The notes: a model not told the origin generated them from the letters alone. 64,000 nucleotides of DNA from JAWLGJ01 sp041685145 (GCA_041685145.1 JAWLGJ010000004.1:39332-103331), one strand, 5' to 3'; shown: positions 44,132-53,951, numbered from the stretch's first letter. A program made the numbers and translations.

Positions 44132-47100
44132 ATGAACAAGGCCGCCCCCCCGCCGACCACGGCCGACCTGCTGGACGAGTTGGCGGCGCTGATGCCCACC
44201 GACACGCCGCTGGCGCCGCCGGGGCAGAACCTGTTTCCGGTCGAGACGGTCAACCATGCCGGCCTGCACGCCGAACTGCTGGCCAAGCTACGGGATTTCC
44301 GCGCCCGTTCCGTCCGCGACCCCTATGCCAACCCCATCCAGCTTCTGGCGCTGGAGATCCGGCGGATGCTGCGCGAGGACGGCCTGACGCACTCGGCGCT
44401 GGAGCAACTGGTGCAACGGCTGACGGCCGAGGCGTTCATCGAACGCGCCAAGCGGCTGGCTGCCTATTTGGGGACGGTCGCCCCCGACGCCAACGGCGCC
44501 GCCGCCGAAGACCTGGTGCGCCGCATCGCCGTCGGCGCCGACGGCGCCACCGTGCCCTTCGAGGATTTCCGGCAATCAATCGAGGACGAGGTCTTCGGCA
44601 TCGTCCTCACCGCCCACCCCACCTTCGGCGTCAGCGGCGACCTGCTGCGCACCCTGGCGGCGCTGGCCACCGGCCACCACCCCGACGGCACGGCGTTGTC
44701 GGCCGAGGAGCGGCGGACGCAGCTGCGCCAGGCGGTGGATCGCGTTCACCGCCCCCACCCCAATCTGGACCTGCTGCACGAGCACGACCTGTCGCTGGAG
44801 GCCCTCGGCCACGCCCAGGATTCCGTCAATCGCCTGTACCACATCGTCTTCACGGTGGCGCAGGAGGTTTACCCCGAGGAGTGGCGCAAGCTGGTGCCGC
44901 GGCTGGTGACGCTGGCAAGCTGGGTGGGCTATGACCTCGACGGCCGCTCGGACATCCGCTGGACCGACACCTTCACCACCCGCTTGCGGGTGCAGGTGCT
45001 GCAGCTTGAACGCTACCGCCGCCAGGTGGGCGATGTCCTGCCGCTGTGCCGCCAGGACGACCTGCGCGGCGTCCTCGAACGCCTCGACGCGCGGCTGGCG
45101 TCGGCGATCGCCGACACCCGCGACGAGATCGGCGCCTTCCAGGGCAGCGACGGCGGCCATGTCGAGCGCATCCGTCGCATGTCCAAGCGCATGTGGGAGA
45201 ATCGCGAGCAGCGCCTGTGCGCGGTGGGGCCGCTGGTGGAACTGCTGGACGGCGCCGTCGCGACGGCCGCCAACGACGACGTGGCCCGCCGGTTGTGCGT
45301 GCTACGCGCCGAACTGGCCAATCACGGCCTGGGCATGGCCCGCACGCATGTGCGCCTGAACGCCAAGCAGCTTCACAACGCTGTGCGCAAGCGGGTGGGT
45401 TTCGAGGCCCCGCCCGAGGATCCCGCCCACCGGCGGTCCTATCTGGCCGCCGTCGACGCCGCCATCGGCGCCGTCGAGGCGCAGTCGATCAATTTCGGCT
45501 CCATCGTCGCCGAACGGGCCTCGGCCAAGCGCCTGACGATGGTGGTGGCGCAGATGCTGAAATATGTCGACGGCTCGACGCCGGTGCGCTTCCTCATCGC
45601 CGAGTGCGAGGCCGGCGCCACCCTGCTGACGGCGCTGTATTTCGCGCGCCTGTTCGGCATCGACGAGCGGCTGGACATCTCGCCCCTCTTCGAGACCGCC
45701 CAGGCCCTGGACCAGGCGGGGCACATTCTCGAAGAGGCCCTGTCCAGCGCCCATTTCCGCGACTATCTGCGCCGTCGTGGCCGCCTGTGCGTGCAGGTGG
45801 GCTTCTCCGATTCCGGCCGCTATATAGGCCAGACCGCCGCCGGCTTCGGCATCGAGCGCGTGCGCTTCAAGGTGGCGGCGCTGATGGACCGGCACGGGCT
45901 GCACGACGTGCAGCTTGTCATGTTCAACACCCACGGCGAGTCGATCGGCCGCGGCGCCCACCCCGGCAGCTTCGAGGAGCGCCTGCGCTACCTGGCCACC
46001 CCCGCCAGCCGGGCGCGCTTCCGGTCCCTGGGGTTGTCGGTCAAGGAGGAGGTCAGCTTCCAGGGCGGCGACGGCTTTCTGTACTTCATGGGCGCGCCGG
46101 TCGCCCTGGCGACGGCGACGCGGGTGCTGGAATACGGCCTGAACCTGGACGGGGCCGACGACGACGATCCATTCTATGCCGAAGGCGACTACGCCGCCGA
46201 GTTCTTCACCACCGTCGCCCGCTTCAATCAGCGCCTGATGGCCGACGCCAATTTCGCCATGCTGATGGGCGCCTATGGCGTCAACATGGTCTATCCCAGC
46301 GGCTCGCGGTCGATGAAGCGGCAGACGGGCAGCGGCGGGCGCACCGATATCTCCCAGCTTCGCGCCATTCCCCAGAACGTGATCCTGCAGCAGATGGGGA
46401 TGCTGGCCAACGCGCTGGGCGGCCTGTCCGAGGCCATCAAGAAAGACCCGGAACGTTTCGCGCGGCTGTACGGGCGCTCGGCGCGGCTGCGCACCTTGAT
46501 GGGCATTGGCGAGTACGCGGCCTGTTTTTCGGATGTCGACGTGCTGCGCGCCTATGTCGACACCCTCGACCCTACCCTGTGGCTGCTGGGAATGCGTGGC
46601 GAGGCCGAGCAGGACGCGCCCGAAAACCTGCACCTGGTCGCGGACCGCCTTGAACGCCTGGACCTGCACGACAGCCTAGCGCGGGTGCAGCGCGGGCTGC
46701 TGCGCGACTTCGTGGACCTGCGCGCACACCTGACGGCGTGCGGCGCCGATGCGCGCCGCGATCGGCGGGTGGTGGTCGGCGACCGCTGCCGCGAGACCCT
46801 GCACCTGCTGCACGCGGTGCGCATCGCCGTGATTCAGGAGGTCTATCTGCTGGCCGTGCGCATCCCCGAGTTCGCCCCGCAATTGAACACCAACCAGGAC
46901 AAGATCGCCGCCCAGATCATCCATCTGGACGTGCAGGACGCCGTTCGCCTGTTGCTGCGCATCTTCCCCAAGACCGACACCACGCTGGCCCTGGACGACT
47001 TCGGCGAACCGGCCAGCTATCGCAGCGACGGCGCCTCGTCCTACGAGGCGGAGCACGACGCCATCTTCGCGCCCCTCGCCCGCCTGCACGAACTGGTGCG

Positions 47101-47146
47101 CCGCATCGGCAGCGGCGTCGCCCACGCCGTCGGGGCCGTGGGCTAA
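44132..47146 (+). CDS. Phosphoenolpyruvate carboxylase-like protein with altered active site
   Basis: This 1004-aa protein resembles PEP carboxylase throughout, but several catalytic motifs differ. VLTAHPTFG keeps the essential His (residue 162) but ends in F rather than E. The Arg/His loop, FHGRGG-x2-GRGG in known enzymes, reads FNTHGESIGRGAHP (598-611), replacing the residues equivalent to E. coli His579 and Arg581, while the second Arg (607) remains. VGFSDSGRYIGQTAAGFG stands for GYSDSGKDAG. The C-terminal QNTG is absent. ATG 44132 has AAGGA upstream, and the gene follows argE by 18 nt. It may be a diverged carboxylase or have another activity. Confidence 0.8.
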   Translation: MNKAAPPPTTADLLDELAALMPTDTPLAPPGQNLFPVETVNHAGLHAELLAKLRDFRARSVRDPYANPIQLLALEIRRMLREDGLTHSALEQLVQRLTAEAFIERAKRLAAYLGTVAPDANGAAAEDLVRRIAVGADGATVPFEDFRQSIEDEVFGIVLTAHPTFGVSGDLLRTLAALATGHHPDGTALSAEERRTQLRQAVDRVHRPHPNLDLLHEHDLSLEALGHAQDSVNRLYHIVFTVAQEVYPEEWRKLVPRLVTLASWVGYDLDGRSDIRWTDTFTTRLRVQVLQLERYRRQVGDVLPLCRQDDLRGVLERLDARLASAIADTRDEIGAFQGSDGGHVERIRRMSKRMWENREQRLCAVGPLVELLDGAVATAANDDVARRLCVLRAELANHGLGMARTHVRLNAKQLHNAVRKRVGFEAPPEDPAHRRSYLAAVDAAIGAVEAQSINFGSIVAERASAKRLTMVVAQMLKYVDGSTPVRFLIAECEAGATLLTALYFARLFGIDERLDISPLFETAQALDQAGHILEEALSSAHFRDYLRRRGRLCVQVGFSDSGRYIGQTAAGFGIERVRFKVAALMDRHGLHDVQLVMFNTHGESIGRGAHPGSFEERLRYLATPASRARFRSLGLSVKEEVSFQGGDGFLYFMGAPVALATATRVLEYGLNLDGADDDDPFYAEGDYAAEFFTTVARFNQRLMADANFAMLMGAYGVNMVYPSGSRSMKRQTGSGGRTDISQLRAIPQNVILQQMGMLANALGGLSEAIKKDPERFARLYGRSARLRTLMGIGEYAACFSDVDVLRAYVDTLDPTLWLLGMRGEAEQDAPENLHLVADRLERLDLHDSLARVQRGLLRDFVDLRAHLTACGADARRDRRVVVGDRCRETLHLLHAVRIAVIQEVYLLAVRIPEFAPQLNTNQDKIAAQIIHLDVQDAVRLLLRIFPKTDTTLALDDFGEPASYRSDGASSYEAEHDAIFAPLARLHELVRRIGSGVAHAVGAVG

Positions 47147-47310
47147 GCGCCTATTGCCCCTGGATTGGTCAAAGGTAATACCACCTCGCGCGGCGCTTGC
47201 GGCCCCGCCTCTCCCGCCTTTAATGTCACTTTCGCAGGATACGGCAGCAATCGACACCAGCCCGGACCGGCAAGGCGGGGGCGATTCCCCGGAACAGGCA
47301 ACGGGATTGC

Positions 47311-49215
47311 ATGGACGGTGCAACGGCCCGATGGTCGGAAGGTTTTACAGGCGTCGCGGTCGCGTCGCTGGCAACGGCGGGCGTTCTGGGTGTTGCCGCC
47401 TATAATTATCTTCTGTTTCACGTCGCCGCGGAGATGTTTTCAATCGCGGTGGCCTTCGGCGTCTTCTTTATCGCCTGGAACACCCGCCGCATCGCCGCCA
47501 ACGGCTTTTTCGTCGCCCTTGGCGTCCTGTACCTGAACGTCGGCGTCCTCGACCTCCTGCACACGATTTCCTACAAGGGCATGGGCGTGCTGGACAACGG
47601 CGACGCCAACCTGGCCACCCAACTTTGGATTGCCGCCCGGCTGCTGGAAGCGCCGGGATTGCTGGTGGCGCTCCTGTTCACCCGCCGGAACGTCTCGGGC
47701 TGGGGCCTCAACCTCGCCTATGGCGCCGTCACCGCCCTGATCCTGGTCAGCATCCTTTGGCTGGGGGTGTTCCCGGATGCCTATGTCGAGGGCGTTGGGC
47801 TCACCGCCTTCAAGATTTACGGCGAGTACGTCGTGGTGGCGGTTCTGATCGCCGGACTGCTGATGGCCGTGTTCCGGCGCGAGGACTTCAGCCGCCGGAT
47901 CTTCAACGCGCTGGTGGCGATGTTCGGCTTCAAGATCCTGGCCGAGCTGGTGTTCACCTCCTATGGCGATGTTCAGGACTTCGCGCTTCACGTCGGCCAC
48001 GTCCTGAAGATTTTTTCCTTCTACATGGCCTATCTCGCCACCATCAAGGCGGTCCTCTCCGACCCTTACGAGGTCCTGTTCCGCGATCTCCAGGAGGCCC
48101 GCAAATCCCTCGCGCGCAGCGAGGAGCGCTTCCGCCAGGCCATTGCCCCGGCGCCGGTGGCGGTATTCAGCCTCGACCGCGACGGTCGCTTCACCTGGCT
48201 GTACAACCCGCAGGTGATGTCTCTGACCTCCGACGCCGTGGGCCGCTCCATCGCCTCGGTCTATGACGGCGACGACGCCCGCCGGCTGCGCGCGCTGTGC
48301 CGGCGGGTGATCGACGTCGGCGTCGGGGTGCGCGAGCGCGTCCACCTGGAGCACGGCGACGGCGGCAGCTTCGAGGTGACGCTGGAGCCGCTACGGACCG
48401 GCGGCGCCCGCACGGTGACGGGAATCATCGGCACCGCCATCGACGTCACCGACCTGATGGAGGCGCGCGCCGAGGCCGAACGCGCCAACGTGGCCAAGTC
48501 CCGCTTCCTGGCCGCCGCCAGCCACGATTTGCGCCAACCCTTCCAGGCCATGCGCCTGTTCCACCACCTGCTGCACCAGAACCTGGCCGACCCGCGCCAG
48601 CGCGAGATCAGCCAGAAACTTTCCGAGGCCATGACCGGCGGCGAGGGGCTGCTGAACAGCCTTCTCGACGTGTCGACGCTGGAGTCGGGGCGAATCACTC
48701 CGACCTTCGCCGATGTCGGCGTCCAGGAGGTTCTCTCCCAGGTTGCGGGAGAGGCCGAGCCTCAGGCCGCGGCCAAGGGCCTGTCGCTGCGGGTGGTTCG
48801 CTGCGGCGCGACGGTGCGGACCGACCCGGTCCTGCTGGCCCGCCTGGTGCGAAATCTGGTCACCAACGCCGTCCGCTACACCCGCGAGGGCCGCATCCTG
48901 ATCGGCTGCCGCCACGCCGGCGGCCGCCTGCGCATCAAGGTGTGGGACACCGGCGCCGGTATCCCCGCCGACAAGCTGGACGTCATCTTCGAGGATTTTT
49001 ACCGCCTGCAAGGCAGCCGCGAGAGCGACGGCCGCGGCATGGGGCTGGGCCTCGCCATCGTCGCCCGGCTGGCGCGGCTGTTGCGCCACCGGGCGACGGT
49101 GCGCTCGTGGCCCGGCCGGGGGTCGGTGTTCTCGATCGAAGTCCCGCTGTCGAGTAGTGCGGGCAATTCGGAGCACGGTCTCCCCGCCCGTGCGGCGAGG
49201 TTTGTCGCTGAATAG
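47311..49215 (+). CDS. MASE3-PAS sensor histidine kinase
   Basis: The 634-aa inner-membrane kinase has a MASE3-type N-terminal sensor of about seven helices (residues 12-250, with LFHVAAEMFSIAVAFGVFFIAWNT and LDLLHTISYKGMGVL), a PAS domain (about 270-385, ending TGIIGTAIDVTDLMEA), a HisKA domain with phospho-His405 in AASHDLRQPFQAMRLFHHLL, and an HATPase domain with N-box LVRNLVTNAVRYT, G1 KVWDTGAGIP and G2 RGMGLGLAIVARLA. No response regulator is nearby. The 164-nt gap upstream shows no definite promoter. Confidence 0.92.
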   Translation: MDGATARWSEGFTGVAVASLATAGVLGVAAYNYLLFHVAAEMFSIAVAFGVFFIAWNTRRIAANGFFVALGVLYLNVGVLDLLHTISYKGMGVLDNGDANLATQLWIAARLLEAPGLLVALLFTRRNVSGWGLNLAYGAVTALILVSILWLGVFPDAYVEGVGLTAFKIYGEYVVVAVLIAGLLMAVFRREDFSRRIFNALVAMFGFKILAELVFTSYGDVQDFALHVGHVLKIFSFYMAYLATIKAVLSDPYEVLFRDLQEARKSLARSEERFRQAIAPAPVAVFSLDRDGRFTWLYNPQVMSLTSDAVGRSIASVYDGDDARRLRALCRRVIDVGVGVRERVHLEHGDGGSFEVTLEPLRTGGARTVTGIIGTAIDVTDLMEARAEAERANVAKSRFLAAASHDLRQPFQAMRLFHHLLHQNLADPRQREISQKLSEAMTGGEGLLNSLLDVSTLESGRITPTFADVGVQEVLSQVAGEAEPQAAAKGLSLRVVRCGATVRTDPVLLARLVRNLVTNAVRYTREGRILIGCRHAGGRLRIKVWDTGAGIPADKLDVIFEDFYRLQGSRESDGRGMGLGLAIVARLARLLRHRATVRSWPGRGSVFSIEVPLSSSAGNSEHGLPARAARFVAE

Positions 49216-49232
49216 CGTGTCGCCCGACACGC
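49215..49232. repeat. Perfect inverted repeat after the MASE3 kinase
   Basis: GCGTGTCG-CC-CGACACGC is an 8-bp inverted repeat beginning on the last base of the stop codon. No T-run follows, so it is not a classical terminator, but it could stabilise the mRNA end. The rest of the gap before the next kinase shows nothing clear. Confidence 0.5.
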
Positions 49233-49337
49233 CGAACGAACCTTCGCCCGCCTCCGCCACCACGCGCTAGACTTGTGGCGCCCGCCCCCAGGTCGACTGT
49301 CCCGGGGAACCGCCGACTGCGTGTGGTGCCGATCGCG

Positions 49338-50990
49338 ATGACAATGCGCCTGCTGCTGGTCCTGATAATCGCCGGTTTTCTGATCGTCGGCGGGGGTCTG
49401 GTGGCGTTGTCGAGTTGGGTCGACTACCGGCAGAGCTTTGCCGATGCCGAGGCCGTCGCCAACGATCTCGGCGCCGTCCTCGAGGAGCACGCCGCCAGGT
49501 CGCTGGACGCCGGCGACATCATCCTCGGCAAGCTGGCCTTCCTGGTGCGGGAGCAGGGGCTGGACGCCCTCGCCCGGTCGCCGCGGTACTGGCGGCACCT
49601 ACGCGACCTCGTCGCGGACTACCCGCACATCGAGGCGATATGGGTGCTGGACGCGGACGGCATGGCCCGCCTGAACACCGCCAGCTTTCCGGTTCCGCCG
49701 GTGGCGGCGGCCGAGCGGGAGTATTTCCGGGCCGTGGCCGACGGCGCCGACCGGACCCATTTCGGCGTCCCGGTGCGTGACGAGGCCGGCAACGCCTTCC
49801 TGACCTACAGTCACCGCATCAGCAACGGCGACGGCGCCCTGCTGGGGGTGGCCGTGGCGCTTATTCCCACCGCCTATTTCGCGCAGTTCTATGAGATGGT
49901 GGCCGCCGGGCCGCAGTCGGCGCTGGCGCTGGCACGGCTCGACGGCACGGTGGTGGCGCGCCACCCGCCGCCCCGTGCCGGCGAAACCTGGCGCCTGGCG
50001 GCGCCGGAGCGGCTGCAAGCGGTGCTCCAGGCGGGCGCGCACGGCAGCTATGTCGTCGAAAACGGCGACGGCCGCCGGCTGGTCACCTATGCCATCGTCC
50101 CCGATCGCCCGCTGGTGGTCATCGCCAGTTTTCCCTTCGCCGAGATTCTCGACGGCTGGTACACGCGGCTGCGGCGCAACCTGCTTCTCGCGGCCCTGGC
50201 CCTGGCGGCCCTAGGCGGCATCAGCTTCGTCGCCTTGCGGGCCCTGCTGCGCGAGGAACGCGCCCTGGTCGGCGCCAACGAAATGCTGGAACGCCGCGTC
50301 GCCGAGCGCACGGCCCAACTGGAGCGAATGCGGCGCACGCTGGAGGAGCGCGTCGCCGACCGCACCCGCGCCTTGCAGGAGGCCCTGCGCACGCGCGAAA
50401 CCCTGTTCCGGGAACTGCACCACCGCGTCAAGAACAACCTCCAGGTGGTGAGCAGCCTGCTCACCATGCAGTCGCTGCGCTTTGCCGACCCCGACCTCCA
50501 GGCGGCGTTCAAGGAGACCGCCGAACGGGTGCAGTCGATGGGGATCATCCACGAAATGCTGTACCGCCGCGACGAGGCCGAGCAGGTGCGCCTGGACGAA
50601 TACCTCGAGGTGCTGGCCTCCAGCCTCGCCGGCAGCTACGGCGCCGGCGCGCGCGGCATCTCGGTGAAGGTCGCCGCCGACCCGCACACCATACCGCTCG
50701 ACCAGGCGGTCCCCATCGCCCTGGTGGTGACCGAGGCGCTGTCCAACGCCTTCAAGCACGCTTTTCCGAACGGCCGCGCCGGCACGATCGAGGTCAGCCT
50801 GCGCCACGCCGACGGCGCCTTGCGGCTGAGCATCGTCGACGACGGCGTGGGGATGGCGGCGGCGCGGGCGGGCGGCATCGGAGTCAACCTGGTGCAGATG
50901 CTCGCCGCCCAGCTCGGCGCCGACCTCCGCTATGAGGGCCGCCCCGAGGGCGGCACCCTGCTGGAAATCGCCTTCCCCGCGCCGTCCTAG
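49338..50990 (+). CDS. HWE/HisKA_2-type sensor histidine kinase with periplasmic Cache-like domain
   Basis: The 550-aa kinase has a first helix (LLLVLIIAGFLIVGGGLVAL), a periplasmic Cache-like domain of about 250 residues (EYFRAVADGADRTHFGVPVRDEAG, YSHRISNGDGALLGV), a second helix near 282-303, a coiled-coil stretch (VAERTAQLERMRRTLEERVAD), and the HisKA_2 phosphoacceptor FRELHHRVKNNLQVVSSLL (His362). The ATPase part has EALSNAFKHAFPNG, VDDGVGM and GIGVNLVQMLAAQL. HisKA_2 kinases often signal in the general stress or light responses. ATG 49338 lies just before the first helix. No response regulator adjoins it. Confidence 0.9.
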   Translation: MTMRLLLVLIIAGFLIVGGGLVALSSWVDYRQSFADAEAVANDLGAVLEEHAARSLDAGDIILGKLAFLVREQGLDALARSPRYWRHLRDLVADYPHIEAIWVLDADGMARLNTASFPVPPVAAAEREYFRAVADGADRTHFGVPVRDEAGNAFLTYSHRISNGDGALLGVAVALIPTAYFAQFYEMVAAGPQSALALARLDGTVVARHPPPRAGETWRLAAPERLQAVLQAGAHGSYVVENGDGRRLVTYAIVPDRPLVVIASFPFAEILDGWYTRLRRNLLLAALALAALGGISFVALRALLREERALVGANEMLERRVAERTAQLERMRRTLEERVADRTRALQEALRTRETLFRELHHRVKNNLQVVSSLLTMQSLRFADPDLQAAFKETAERVQSMGIIHEMLYRRDEAEQVRLDEYLEVLASSLAGSYGAGARGISVKVAADPHTIPLDQAVPIALVVTEALSNAFKHAFPNGRAGTIEVSLRHADGALRLSIVDDGVGMAAARAGGIGVNLVQMLAAQLGADLRYEGRPEGGTLLEIAFPAPS

Positions 50991-51364
50991 GAAATGGCGA
51001 TCAGCGCGGCGGCGACGCGGCGCCCCTCCGCCAGCAGCACGTTGTAGGTCCGGCAGGCGGCGCCGGTATCCATAGGCTCGACGACGATGCCCGCCGCCCG
51101 CAGCTCGGCGCGCAGCCCCGCCGGCAGGGGCGCCATGCGCGGCCCGCAGCCGACCAGCAGCAGGTCGGTTTCCGCCGCCGCCGCCAGCACCGGGGCCAGA
51201 TTGGCGACGGCGATTTCGGCAACCGCCCCCACCGGCCAGGCGTGGGTGCCGTTGGGAAGCACGATGATCGAGCCGTCCCAGCGGCGGCCGCTGACGCGAA
51301 AGCCGTCGTCGCCATAGGCCTGCACGACCTGCTTGCCTTCGGGCACGAAAGGCGTGATGTCCAT
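50987..51364 (-). CDS. Mth938-like (NDUFAF3-type) protein
   Basis: The 125-aa cytoplasmic protein belongs to the Mth938/DUF498 family, related to mitochondrial complex I assembly factor NDUFAF3: ITPFVPEGKQVVQAYGDDGFRVSG, IIVLPNGTHAWPV, LLLVGCGPRMAPLPAGLR, and EPMDTGAACRTYNVLLAEGRRVAAALI (in part). It follows secF by 45 nt, as is usual in Alphaproteobacteria. Its stop overlaps the end of the opposite-strand kinase gene by four nucleotides (50987-50990). Confidence 0.9.
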   Translation of the reverse strand: MDITPFVPEGKQVVQAYGDDGFRVSGRRWDGSIIVLPNGTHAWPVGAVAEIAVANLAPVLAAAAETDLLLVGCGPRMAPLPAGLRAELRAAGIVVEPMDTGAACRTYNVLLAEGRRVAAALIAIS

Positions 51365-51409
51365 TCCGGTAAAGTTGGCGCGCCGCCGGGCGGGCGCCAA
51401 CCCCCTTTG

Positions 51410-52378
51410 TCAGCCGGCGCGGGTGGGTTCCTCGTCGGCCGCCGCCTGCTCCTCGGTGGCGGCGTCGCCGGCCACCACTTCCGGCCGCAGCTTCAGATGC
51501 AGCAGCAGCGCCATCGCCACATAGACCGAGGAATAGGTGCCGATGAGGATGCCCCAGATCAGCGCGAAGCTGAAACCCTTCAGCACCAGGCCACCGAAGA
51601 AGAACAGCGCCAGCACCGCCAGCAGAGTCGTGCCGCTGGTCAGCAGGGTGCGGGCCAGCACGTCGTTGACGCTGCGGTTGAGAAGATCCGGCAGCGGCAT
51701 GGTCTTGTAGCGGCGCAGGTTCTCGCGCACGCGGTCGTACAGCACCACCGTATCGTTGATGGAATAGCCCGCCACCGTCAGCAGCGCCGCCACGGTGGTC
51801 AGGTTGAACTCCAGTTGCAGCAGTGAAAAGACGCCGATGGTGCCGATGACGTCGTGGGTCAGCGCCACCAGCGCGCCGACGGCGAAATGCCACTCGAAGC
51901 GGAACCAGATATAGACGGCCATCAACAGCAGCGCCAGCGACACCGCCCAAATGCCGTCCTCGATCAACTCGCCGCCGATCTTCGGGCCCACGAGTTCGGT
52001 GCGGCGGTAGGTGACCTCGGAGCCCAGGGCGTCGCGGACGGTGCGCAGGGCGGCGGTCTGGGCGGCCTCGCCGCCCTCCTGGCGCTGCACGCGGATCAGT
52101 ACCTGGTTGCCCTCGTCGCCCAGGCTTTGCAGCGCCACTTCGCCGATGCCAAGGCCGTTCAGCTCGCGCCGCATGGCGGCGATGTCGGCGCGTTCCGGCG
52201 TCTCCACCTCCAGCAGGATGCCGCCGGCGAAGTCGATGCCGAAGTTGAGCCCCTGGACGAGGATGGTGGCGATGGACCCCAGCACCACCACCGCCGAGAC
52301 GAAATAGGCGATGCGCCGCTTCGCCGCGCCGACGAAGTCGAAATTGGTGCCCTGGGGAAGGTATTTCAGCAGCAGCAT
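51410..52378 (-). CDS. secF: Sec translocon accessory subunit SecF
   Basis: SecF works with SecD to pull proteins through SecYEG using the proton gradient. The 322-aa protein has six helices; the start is FDFVGAAKRRIAYFVSAVVV, then NFGIDFAGGILLEVETPERA with the SecF signature GIDFAGG, a periplasmic domain to about residue 130, and ALTHDVIGTIGVFSLLQLEF, NDTVVLYDRVREN and SGTTLLAVLALFFFGG in the C-terminal helices. It starts one nucleotide after the secD stop. Confidence 0.97.
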   Translation of the reverse strand: MLLLKYLPQGTNFDFVGAAKRRIAYFVSAVVVLGSIATILVQGLNFGIDFAGGILLEVETPERADIAAMRRELNGLGIGEVALQSLGDEGNQVLIRVQRQEGGEAAQTAALRTVRDALGSEVTYRRTELVGPKIGGELIEDGIWAVSLALLLMAVYIWFRFEWHFAVGALVALTHDVIGTIGVFSLLQLEFNLTTVAALLTVAGYSINDTVVLYDRVRENLRRYKTMPLPDLLNRSVNDVLARTLLTSGTTLLAVLALFFFGGLVLKGFSFALIWGILIGTYSSVYVAMALLLHLKLRPEVVAGDAATEEQAAADEEPTRAG

Positions 52379-52379
52379 G

Positions 52380-53948
52380 TCAGATCGGCAAGGCTTTGGG
52401 TTTCGCGCGGCGCACCCATGTCACCACCAGCAGGCGGGTGAGCATGATGGCCGTGAACATGGACGTGACGAGGCCGATGCTGAGCGTCACCGCGAACCCC
52501 CGCACGGGGCCGGAGCCGAAGAAGAACAGCAGCAGCGCGGCGATCAGCGTCGTCAGATTGGCGTCGAGGATGGTGCCGAAGGCGCGCGAGAATCCTGTCT
52601 GCACGGCGTTCACCAGCGACCGCCCCAGCCGCGACTCCTCGCGCATCCGCTCGAATATCAGCACATTGGCGTCGACGGCCATGCCGACGGTCAGCACGAT
52701 GCCGGCAATGCCCGGCAGGGTCAGGGTCGCCCCCAGCGCCGACAGCAGCCCCAGCAGCAGGACCAGATTGGTGAACAGCGCCACATTGGCGAAGGCGCCG
52801 AAACGGCCGTAGGCCAGGATCATGAACACCGCCACCAGTACCAGCCCCAGGGCGCTGGCGAACTGGCCGGCGCGGATGGAGTCGGCGCCGAGGTCGGGGC
52901 CGACGGTGCGTTCCTCCAGCACCGTCAGCGGCGCCGGCAGCGCGCCGGCGCGCAGCAGCAGCGAAAGATCCTGCGTCTCCTGCACCGAGAACCGCCCGGT
53001 GATCTGCCCGGACCCGCCGAGGATCGGCTCCTGGATGACCGGCGCCGAAATGACGGCATCGTCAAGAACGATGGCCAGTTGGCGCCCGACATTGTCGCGG
53101 GTGGTGTTGCCGAAGCGCTTGCCGCCCACCGAATCGAACCGGAAGGTGACCAGCGGGCGCTGGCCCGGCCCGAAGCCGGGCTGGGCGTCCACCAGCGATT
53201 CGCCGCCCACCTCGACGCGCCGCCGCACCACATAATATTGCAGCGGCTCGCCGTCGGGCCCGCGCTCGACCCCGGGCAGCAGGCGGGTGCCCGGCGGCAC
53301 CCGGCCGCGCAGCGCCTCGTTGGGGTCGGCGCCGGGATCGACCAGATGGAAGGTCAGCTTGGCGGTCTTGCCCAGGATGTCCTTCACGCGCTCGGGGTCG
53401 CGCACGCCGGGAAGCTGCACCAGGATGCGGTCCTCGCCCTGGCGCTGGATGGTCGGCTCGCGCGTGCCCAACTCGTCGATGCGGCGGCGGACGATCTCGA
53501 CCGATTGCAGCACCGCCGACTCGCGGCGCCGTTCCAGGGCGCTTTCCTCGAACCGCACGATGAGCCGCTCGCCGCTGCGCCCGATGGTCGTGTCGGGGCT
53601 GGCATCGGCGATGGCCTGCTGGGCGCGGTCGCGGTCGGCGGAGTCGAGGATTTCGACAATCACCGCCCCGTCCTCGACCGCCAGACCGGCGTAGCGAATA
53701 CGCTCGCCGCGCAGCGCGTCGCGCACGGCCTCAAGCAGATTGTCGAGCTGTTCCTCGACGACCGCCTCGACCTCGACCTCCAGCAGCAGGTGCGAGCCGC
53801 CCTGGAGGTCCAGGCCCAGCGTCACCGGCTGCAACCATTCAGGCAGGGCGTCGGCGCGCTCGCGCGGCAGTAGGTTGGGCACGGCCGCAACAAATCCGGC
53901 GGCGATGATCGCCAGGATCAGGACGACCTTCCAGCGCGGAAAGTACAT
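52380..53948 (-). CDS. secD: Sec translocon accessory subunit SecD
   Basis: The 522-aa inner-membrane protein has an N-terminal helix (WKVVLILAIIAAGFVAAVPNL), the SecD motif VTLGLDLQGGSHLLLEVE, a large periplasmic P1 domain (about 60-340), and a six-helix C-terminal part with GIVLTVGMAVDANVLIFERMREE and ALLLFFFGSGPVRGFAVTLSIGLVTSMF (in part). It helps drive late steps of protein export. It lies 3 nt after yajC and 1 nt before secF. Confidence 0.97.
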   Translation of the reverse strand: MYFPRWKVVLILAIIAAGFVAAVPNLLPRERADALPEWLQPVTLGLDLQGGSHLLLEVEVEAVVEEQLDNLLEAVRDALRGERIRYAGLAVEDGAVIVEILDSADRDRAQQAIADASPDTTIGRSGERLIVRFEESALERRRESAVLQSVEIVRRRIDELGTREPTIQRQGEDRILVQLPGVRDPERVKDILGKTAKLTFHLVDPGADPNEALRGRVPPGTRLLPGVERGPDGEPLQYYVVRRRVEVGGESLVDAQPGFGPGQRPLVTFRFDSVGGKRFGNTTRDNVGRQLAIVLDDAVISAPVIQEPILGGSGQITGRFSVQETQDLSLLLRAGALPAPLTVLEERTVGPDLGADSIRAGQFASALGLVLVAVFMILAYGRFGAFANVALFTNLVLLLGLLSALGATLTLPGIAGIVLTVGMAVDANVLIFERMREESRLGRSLVNAVQTGFSRAFGTILDANLTTLIAALLLFFFGSGPVRGFAVTLSIGLVTSMFTAIMLTRLLVVTWVRRAKPKALPI

Positions 53949-53951
53949 GCG

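Noticed and set aside
44132..47146. Frameshifts explaining the unusual PEPC motifs
   Set aside because: The reading frame is continuous, the surrounding motifs are recognisable in the same frame, and codon use is uniform, so the changes are real substitutions.
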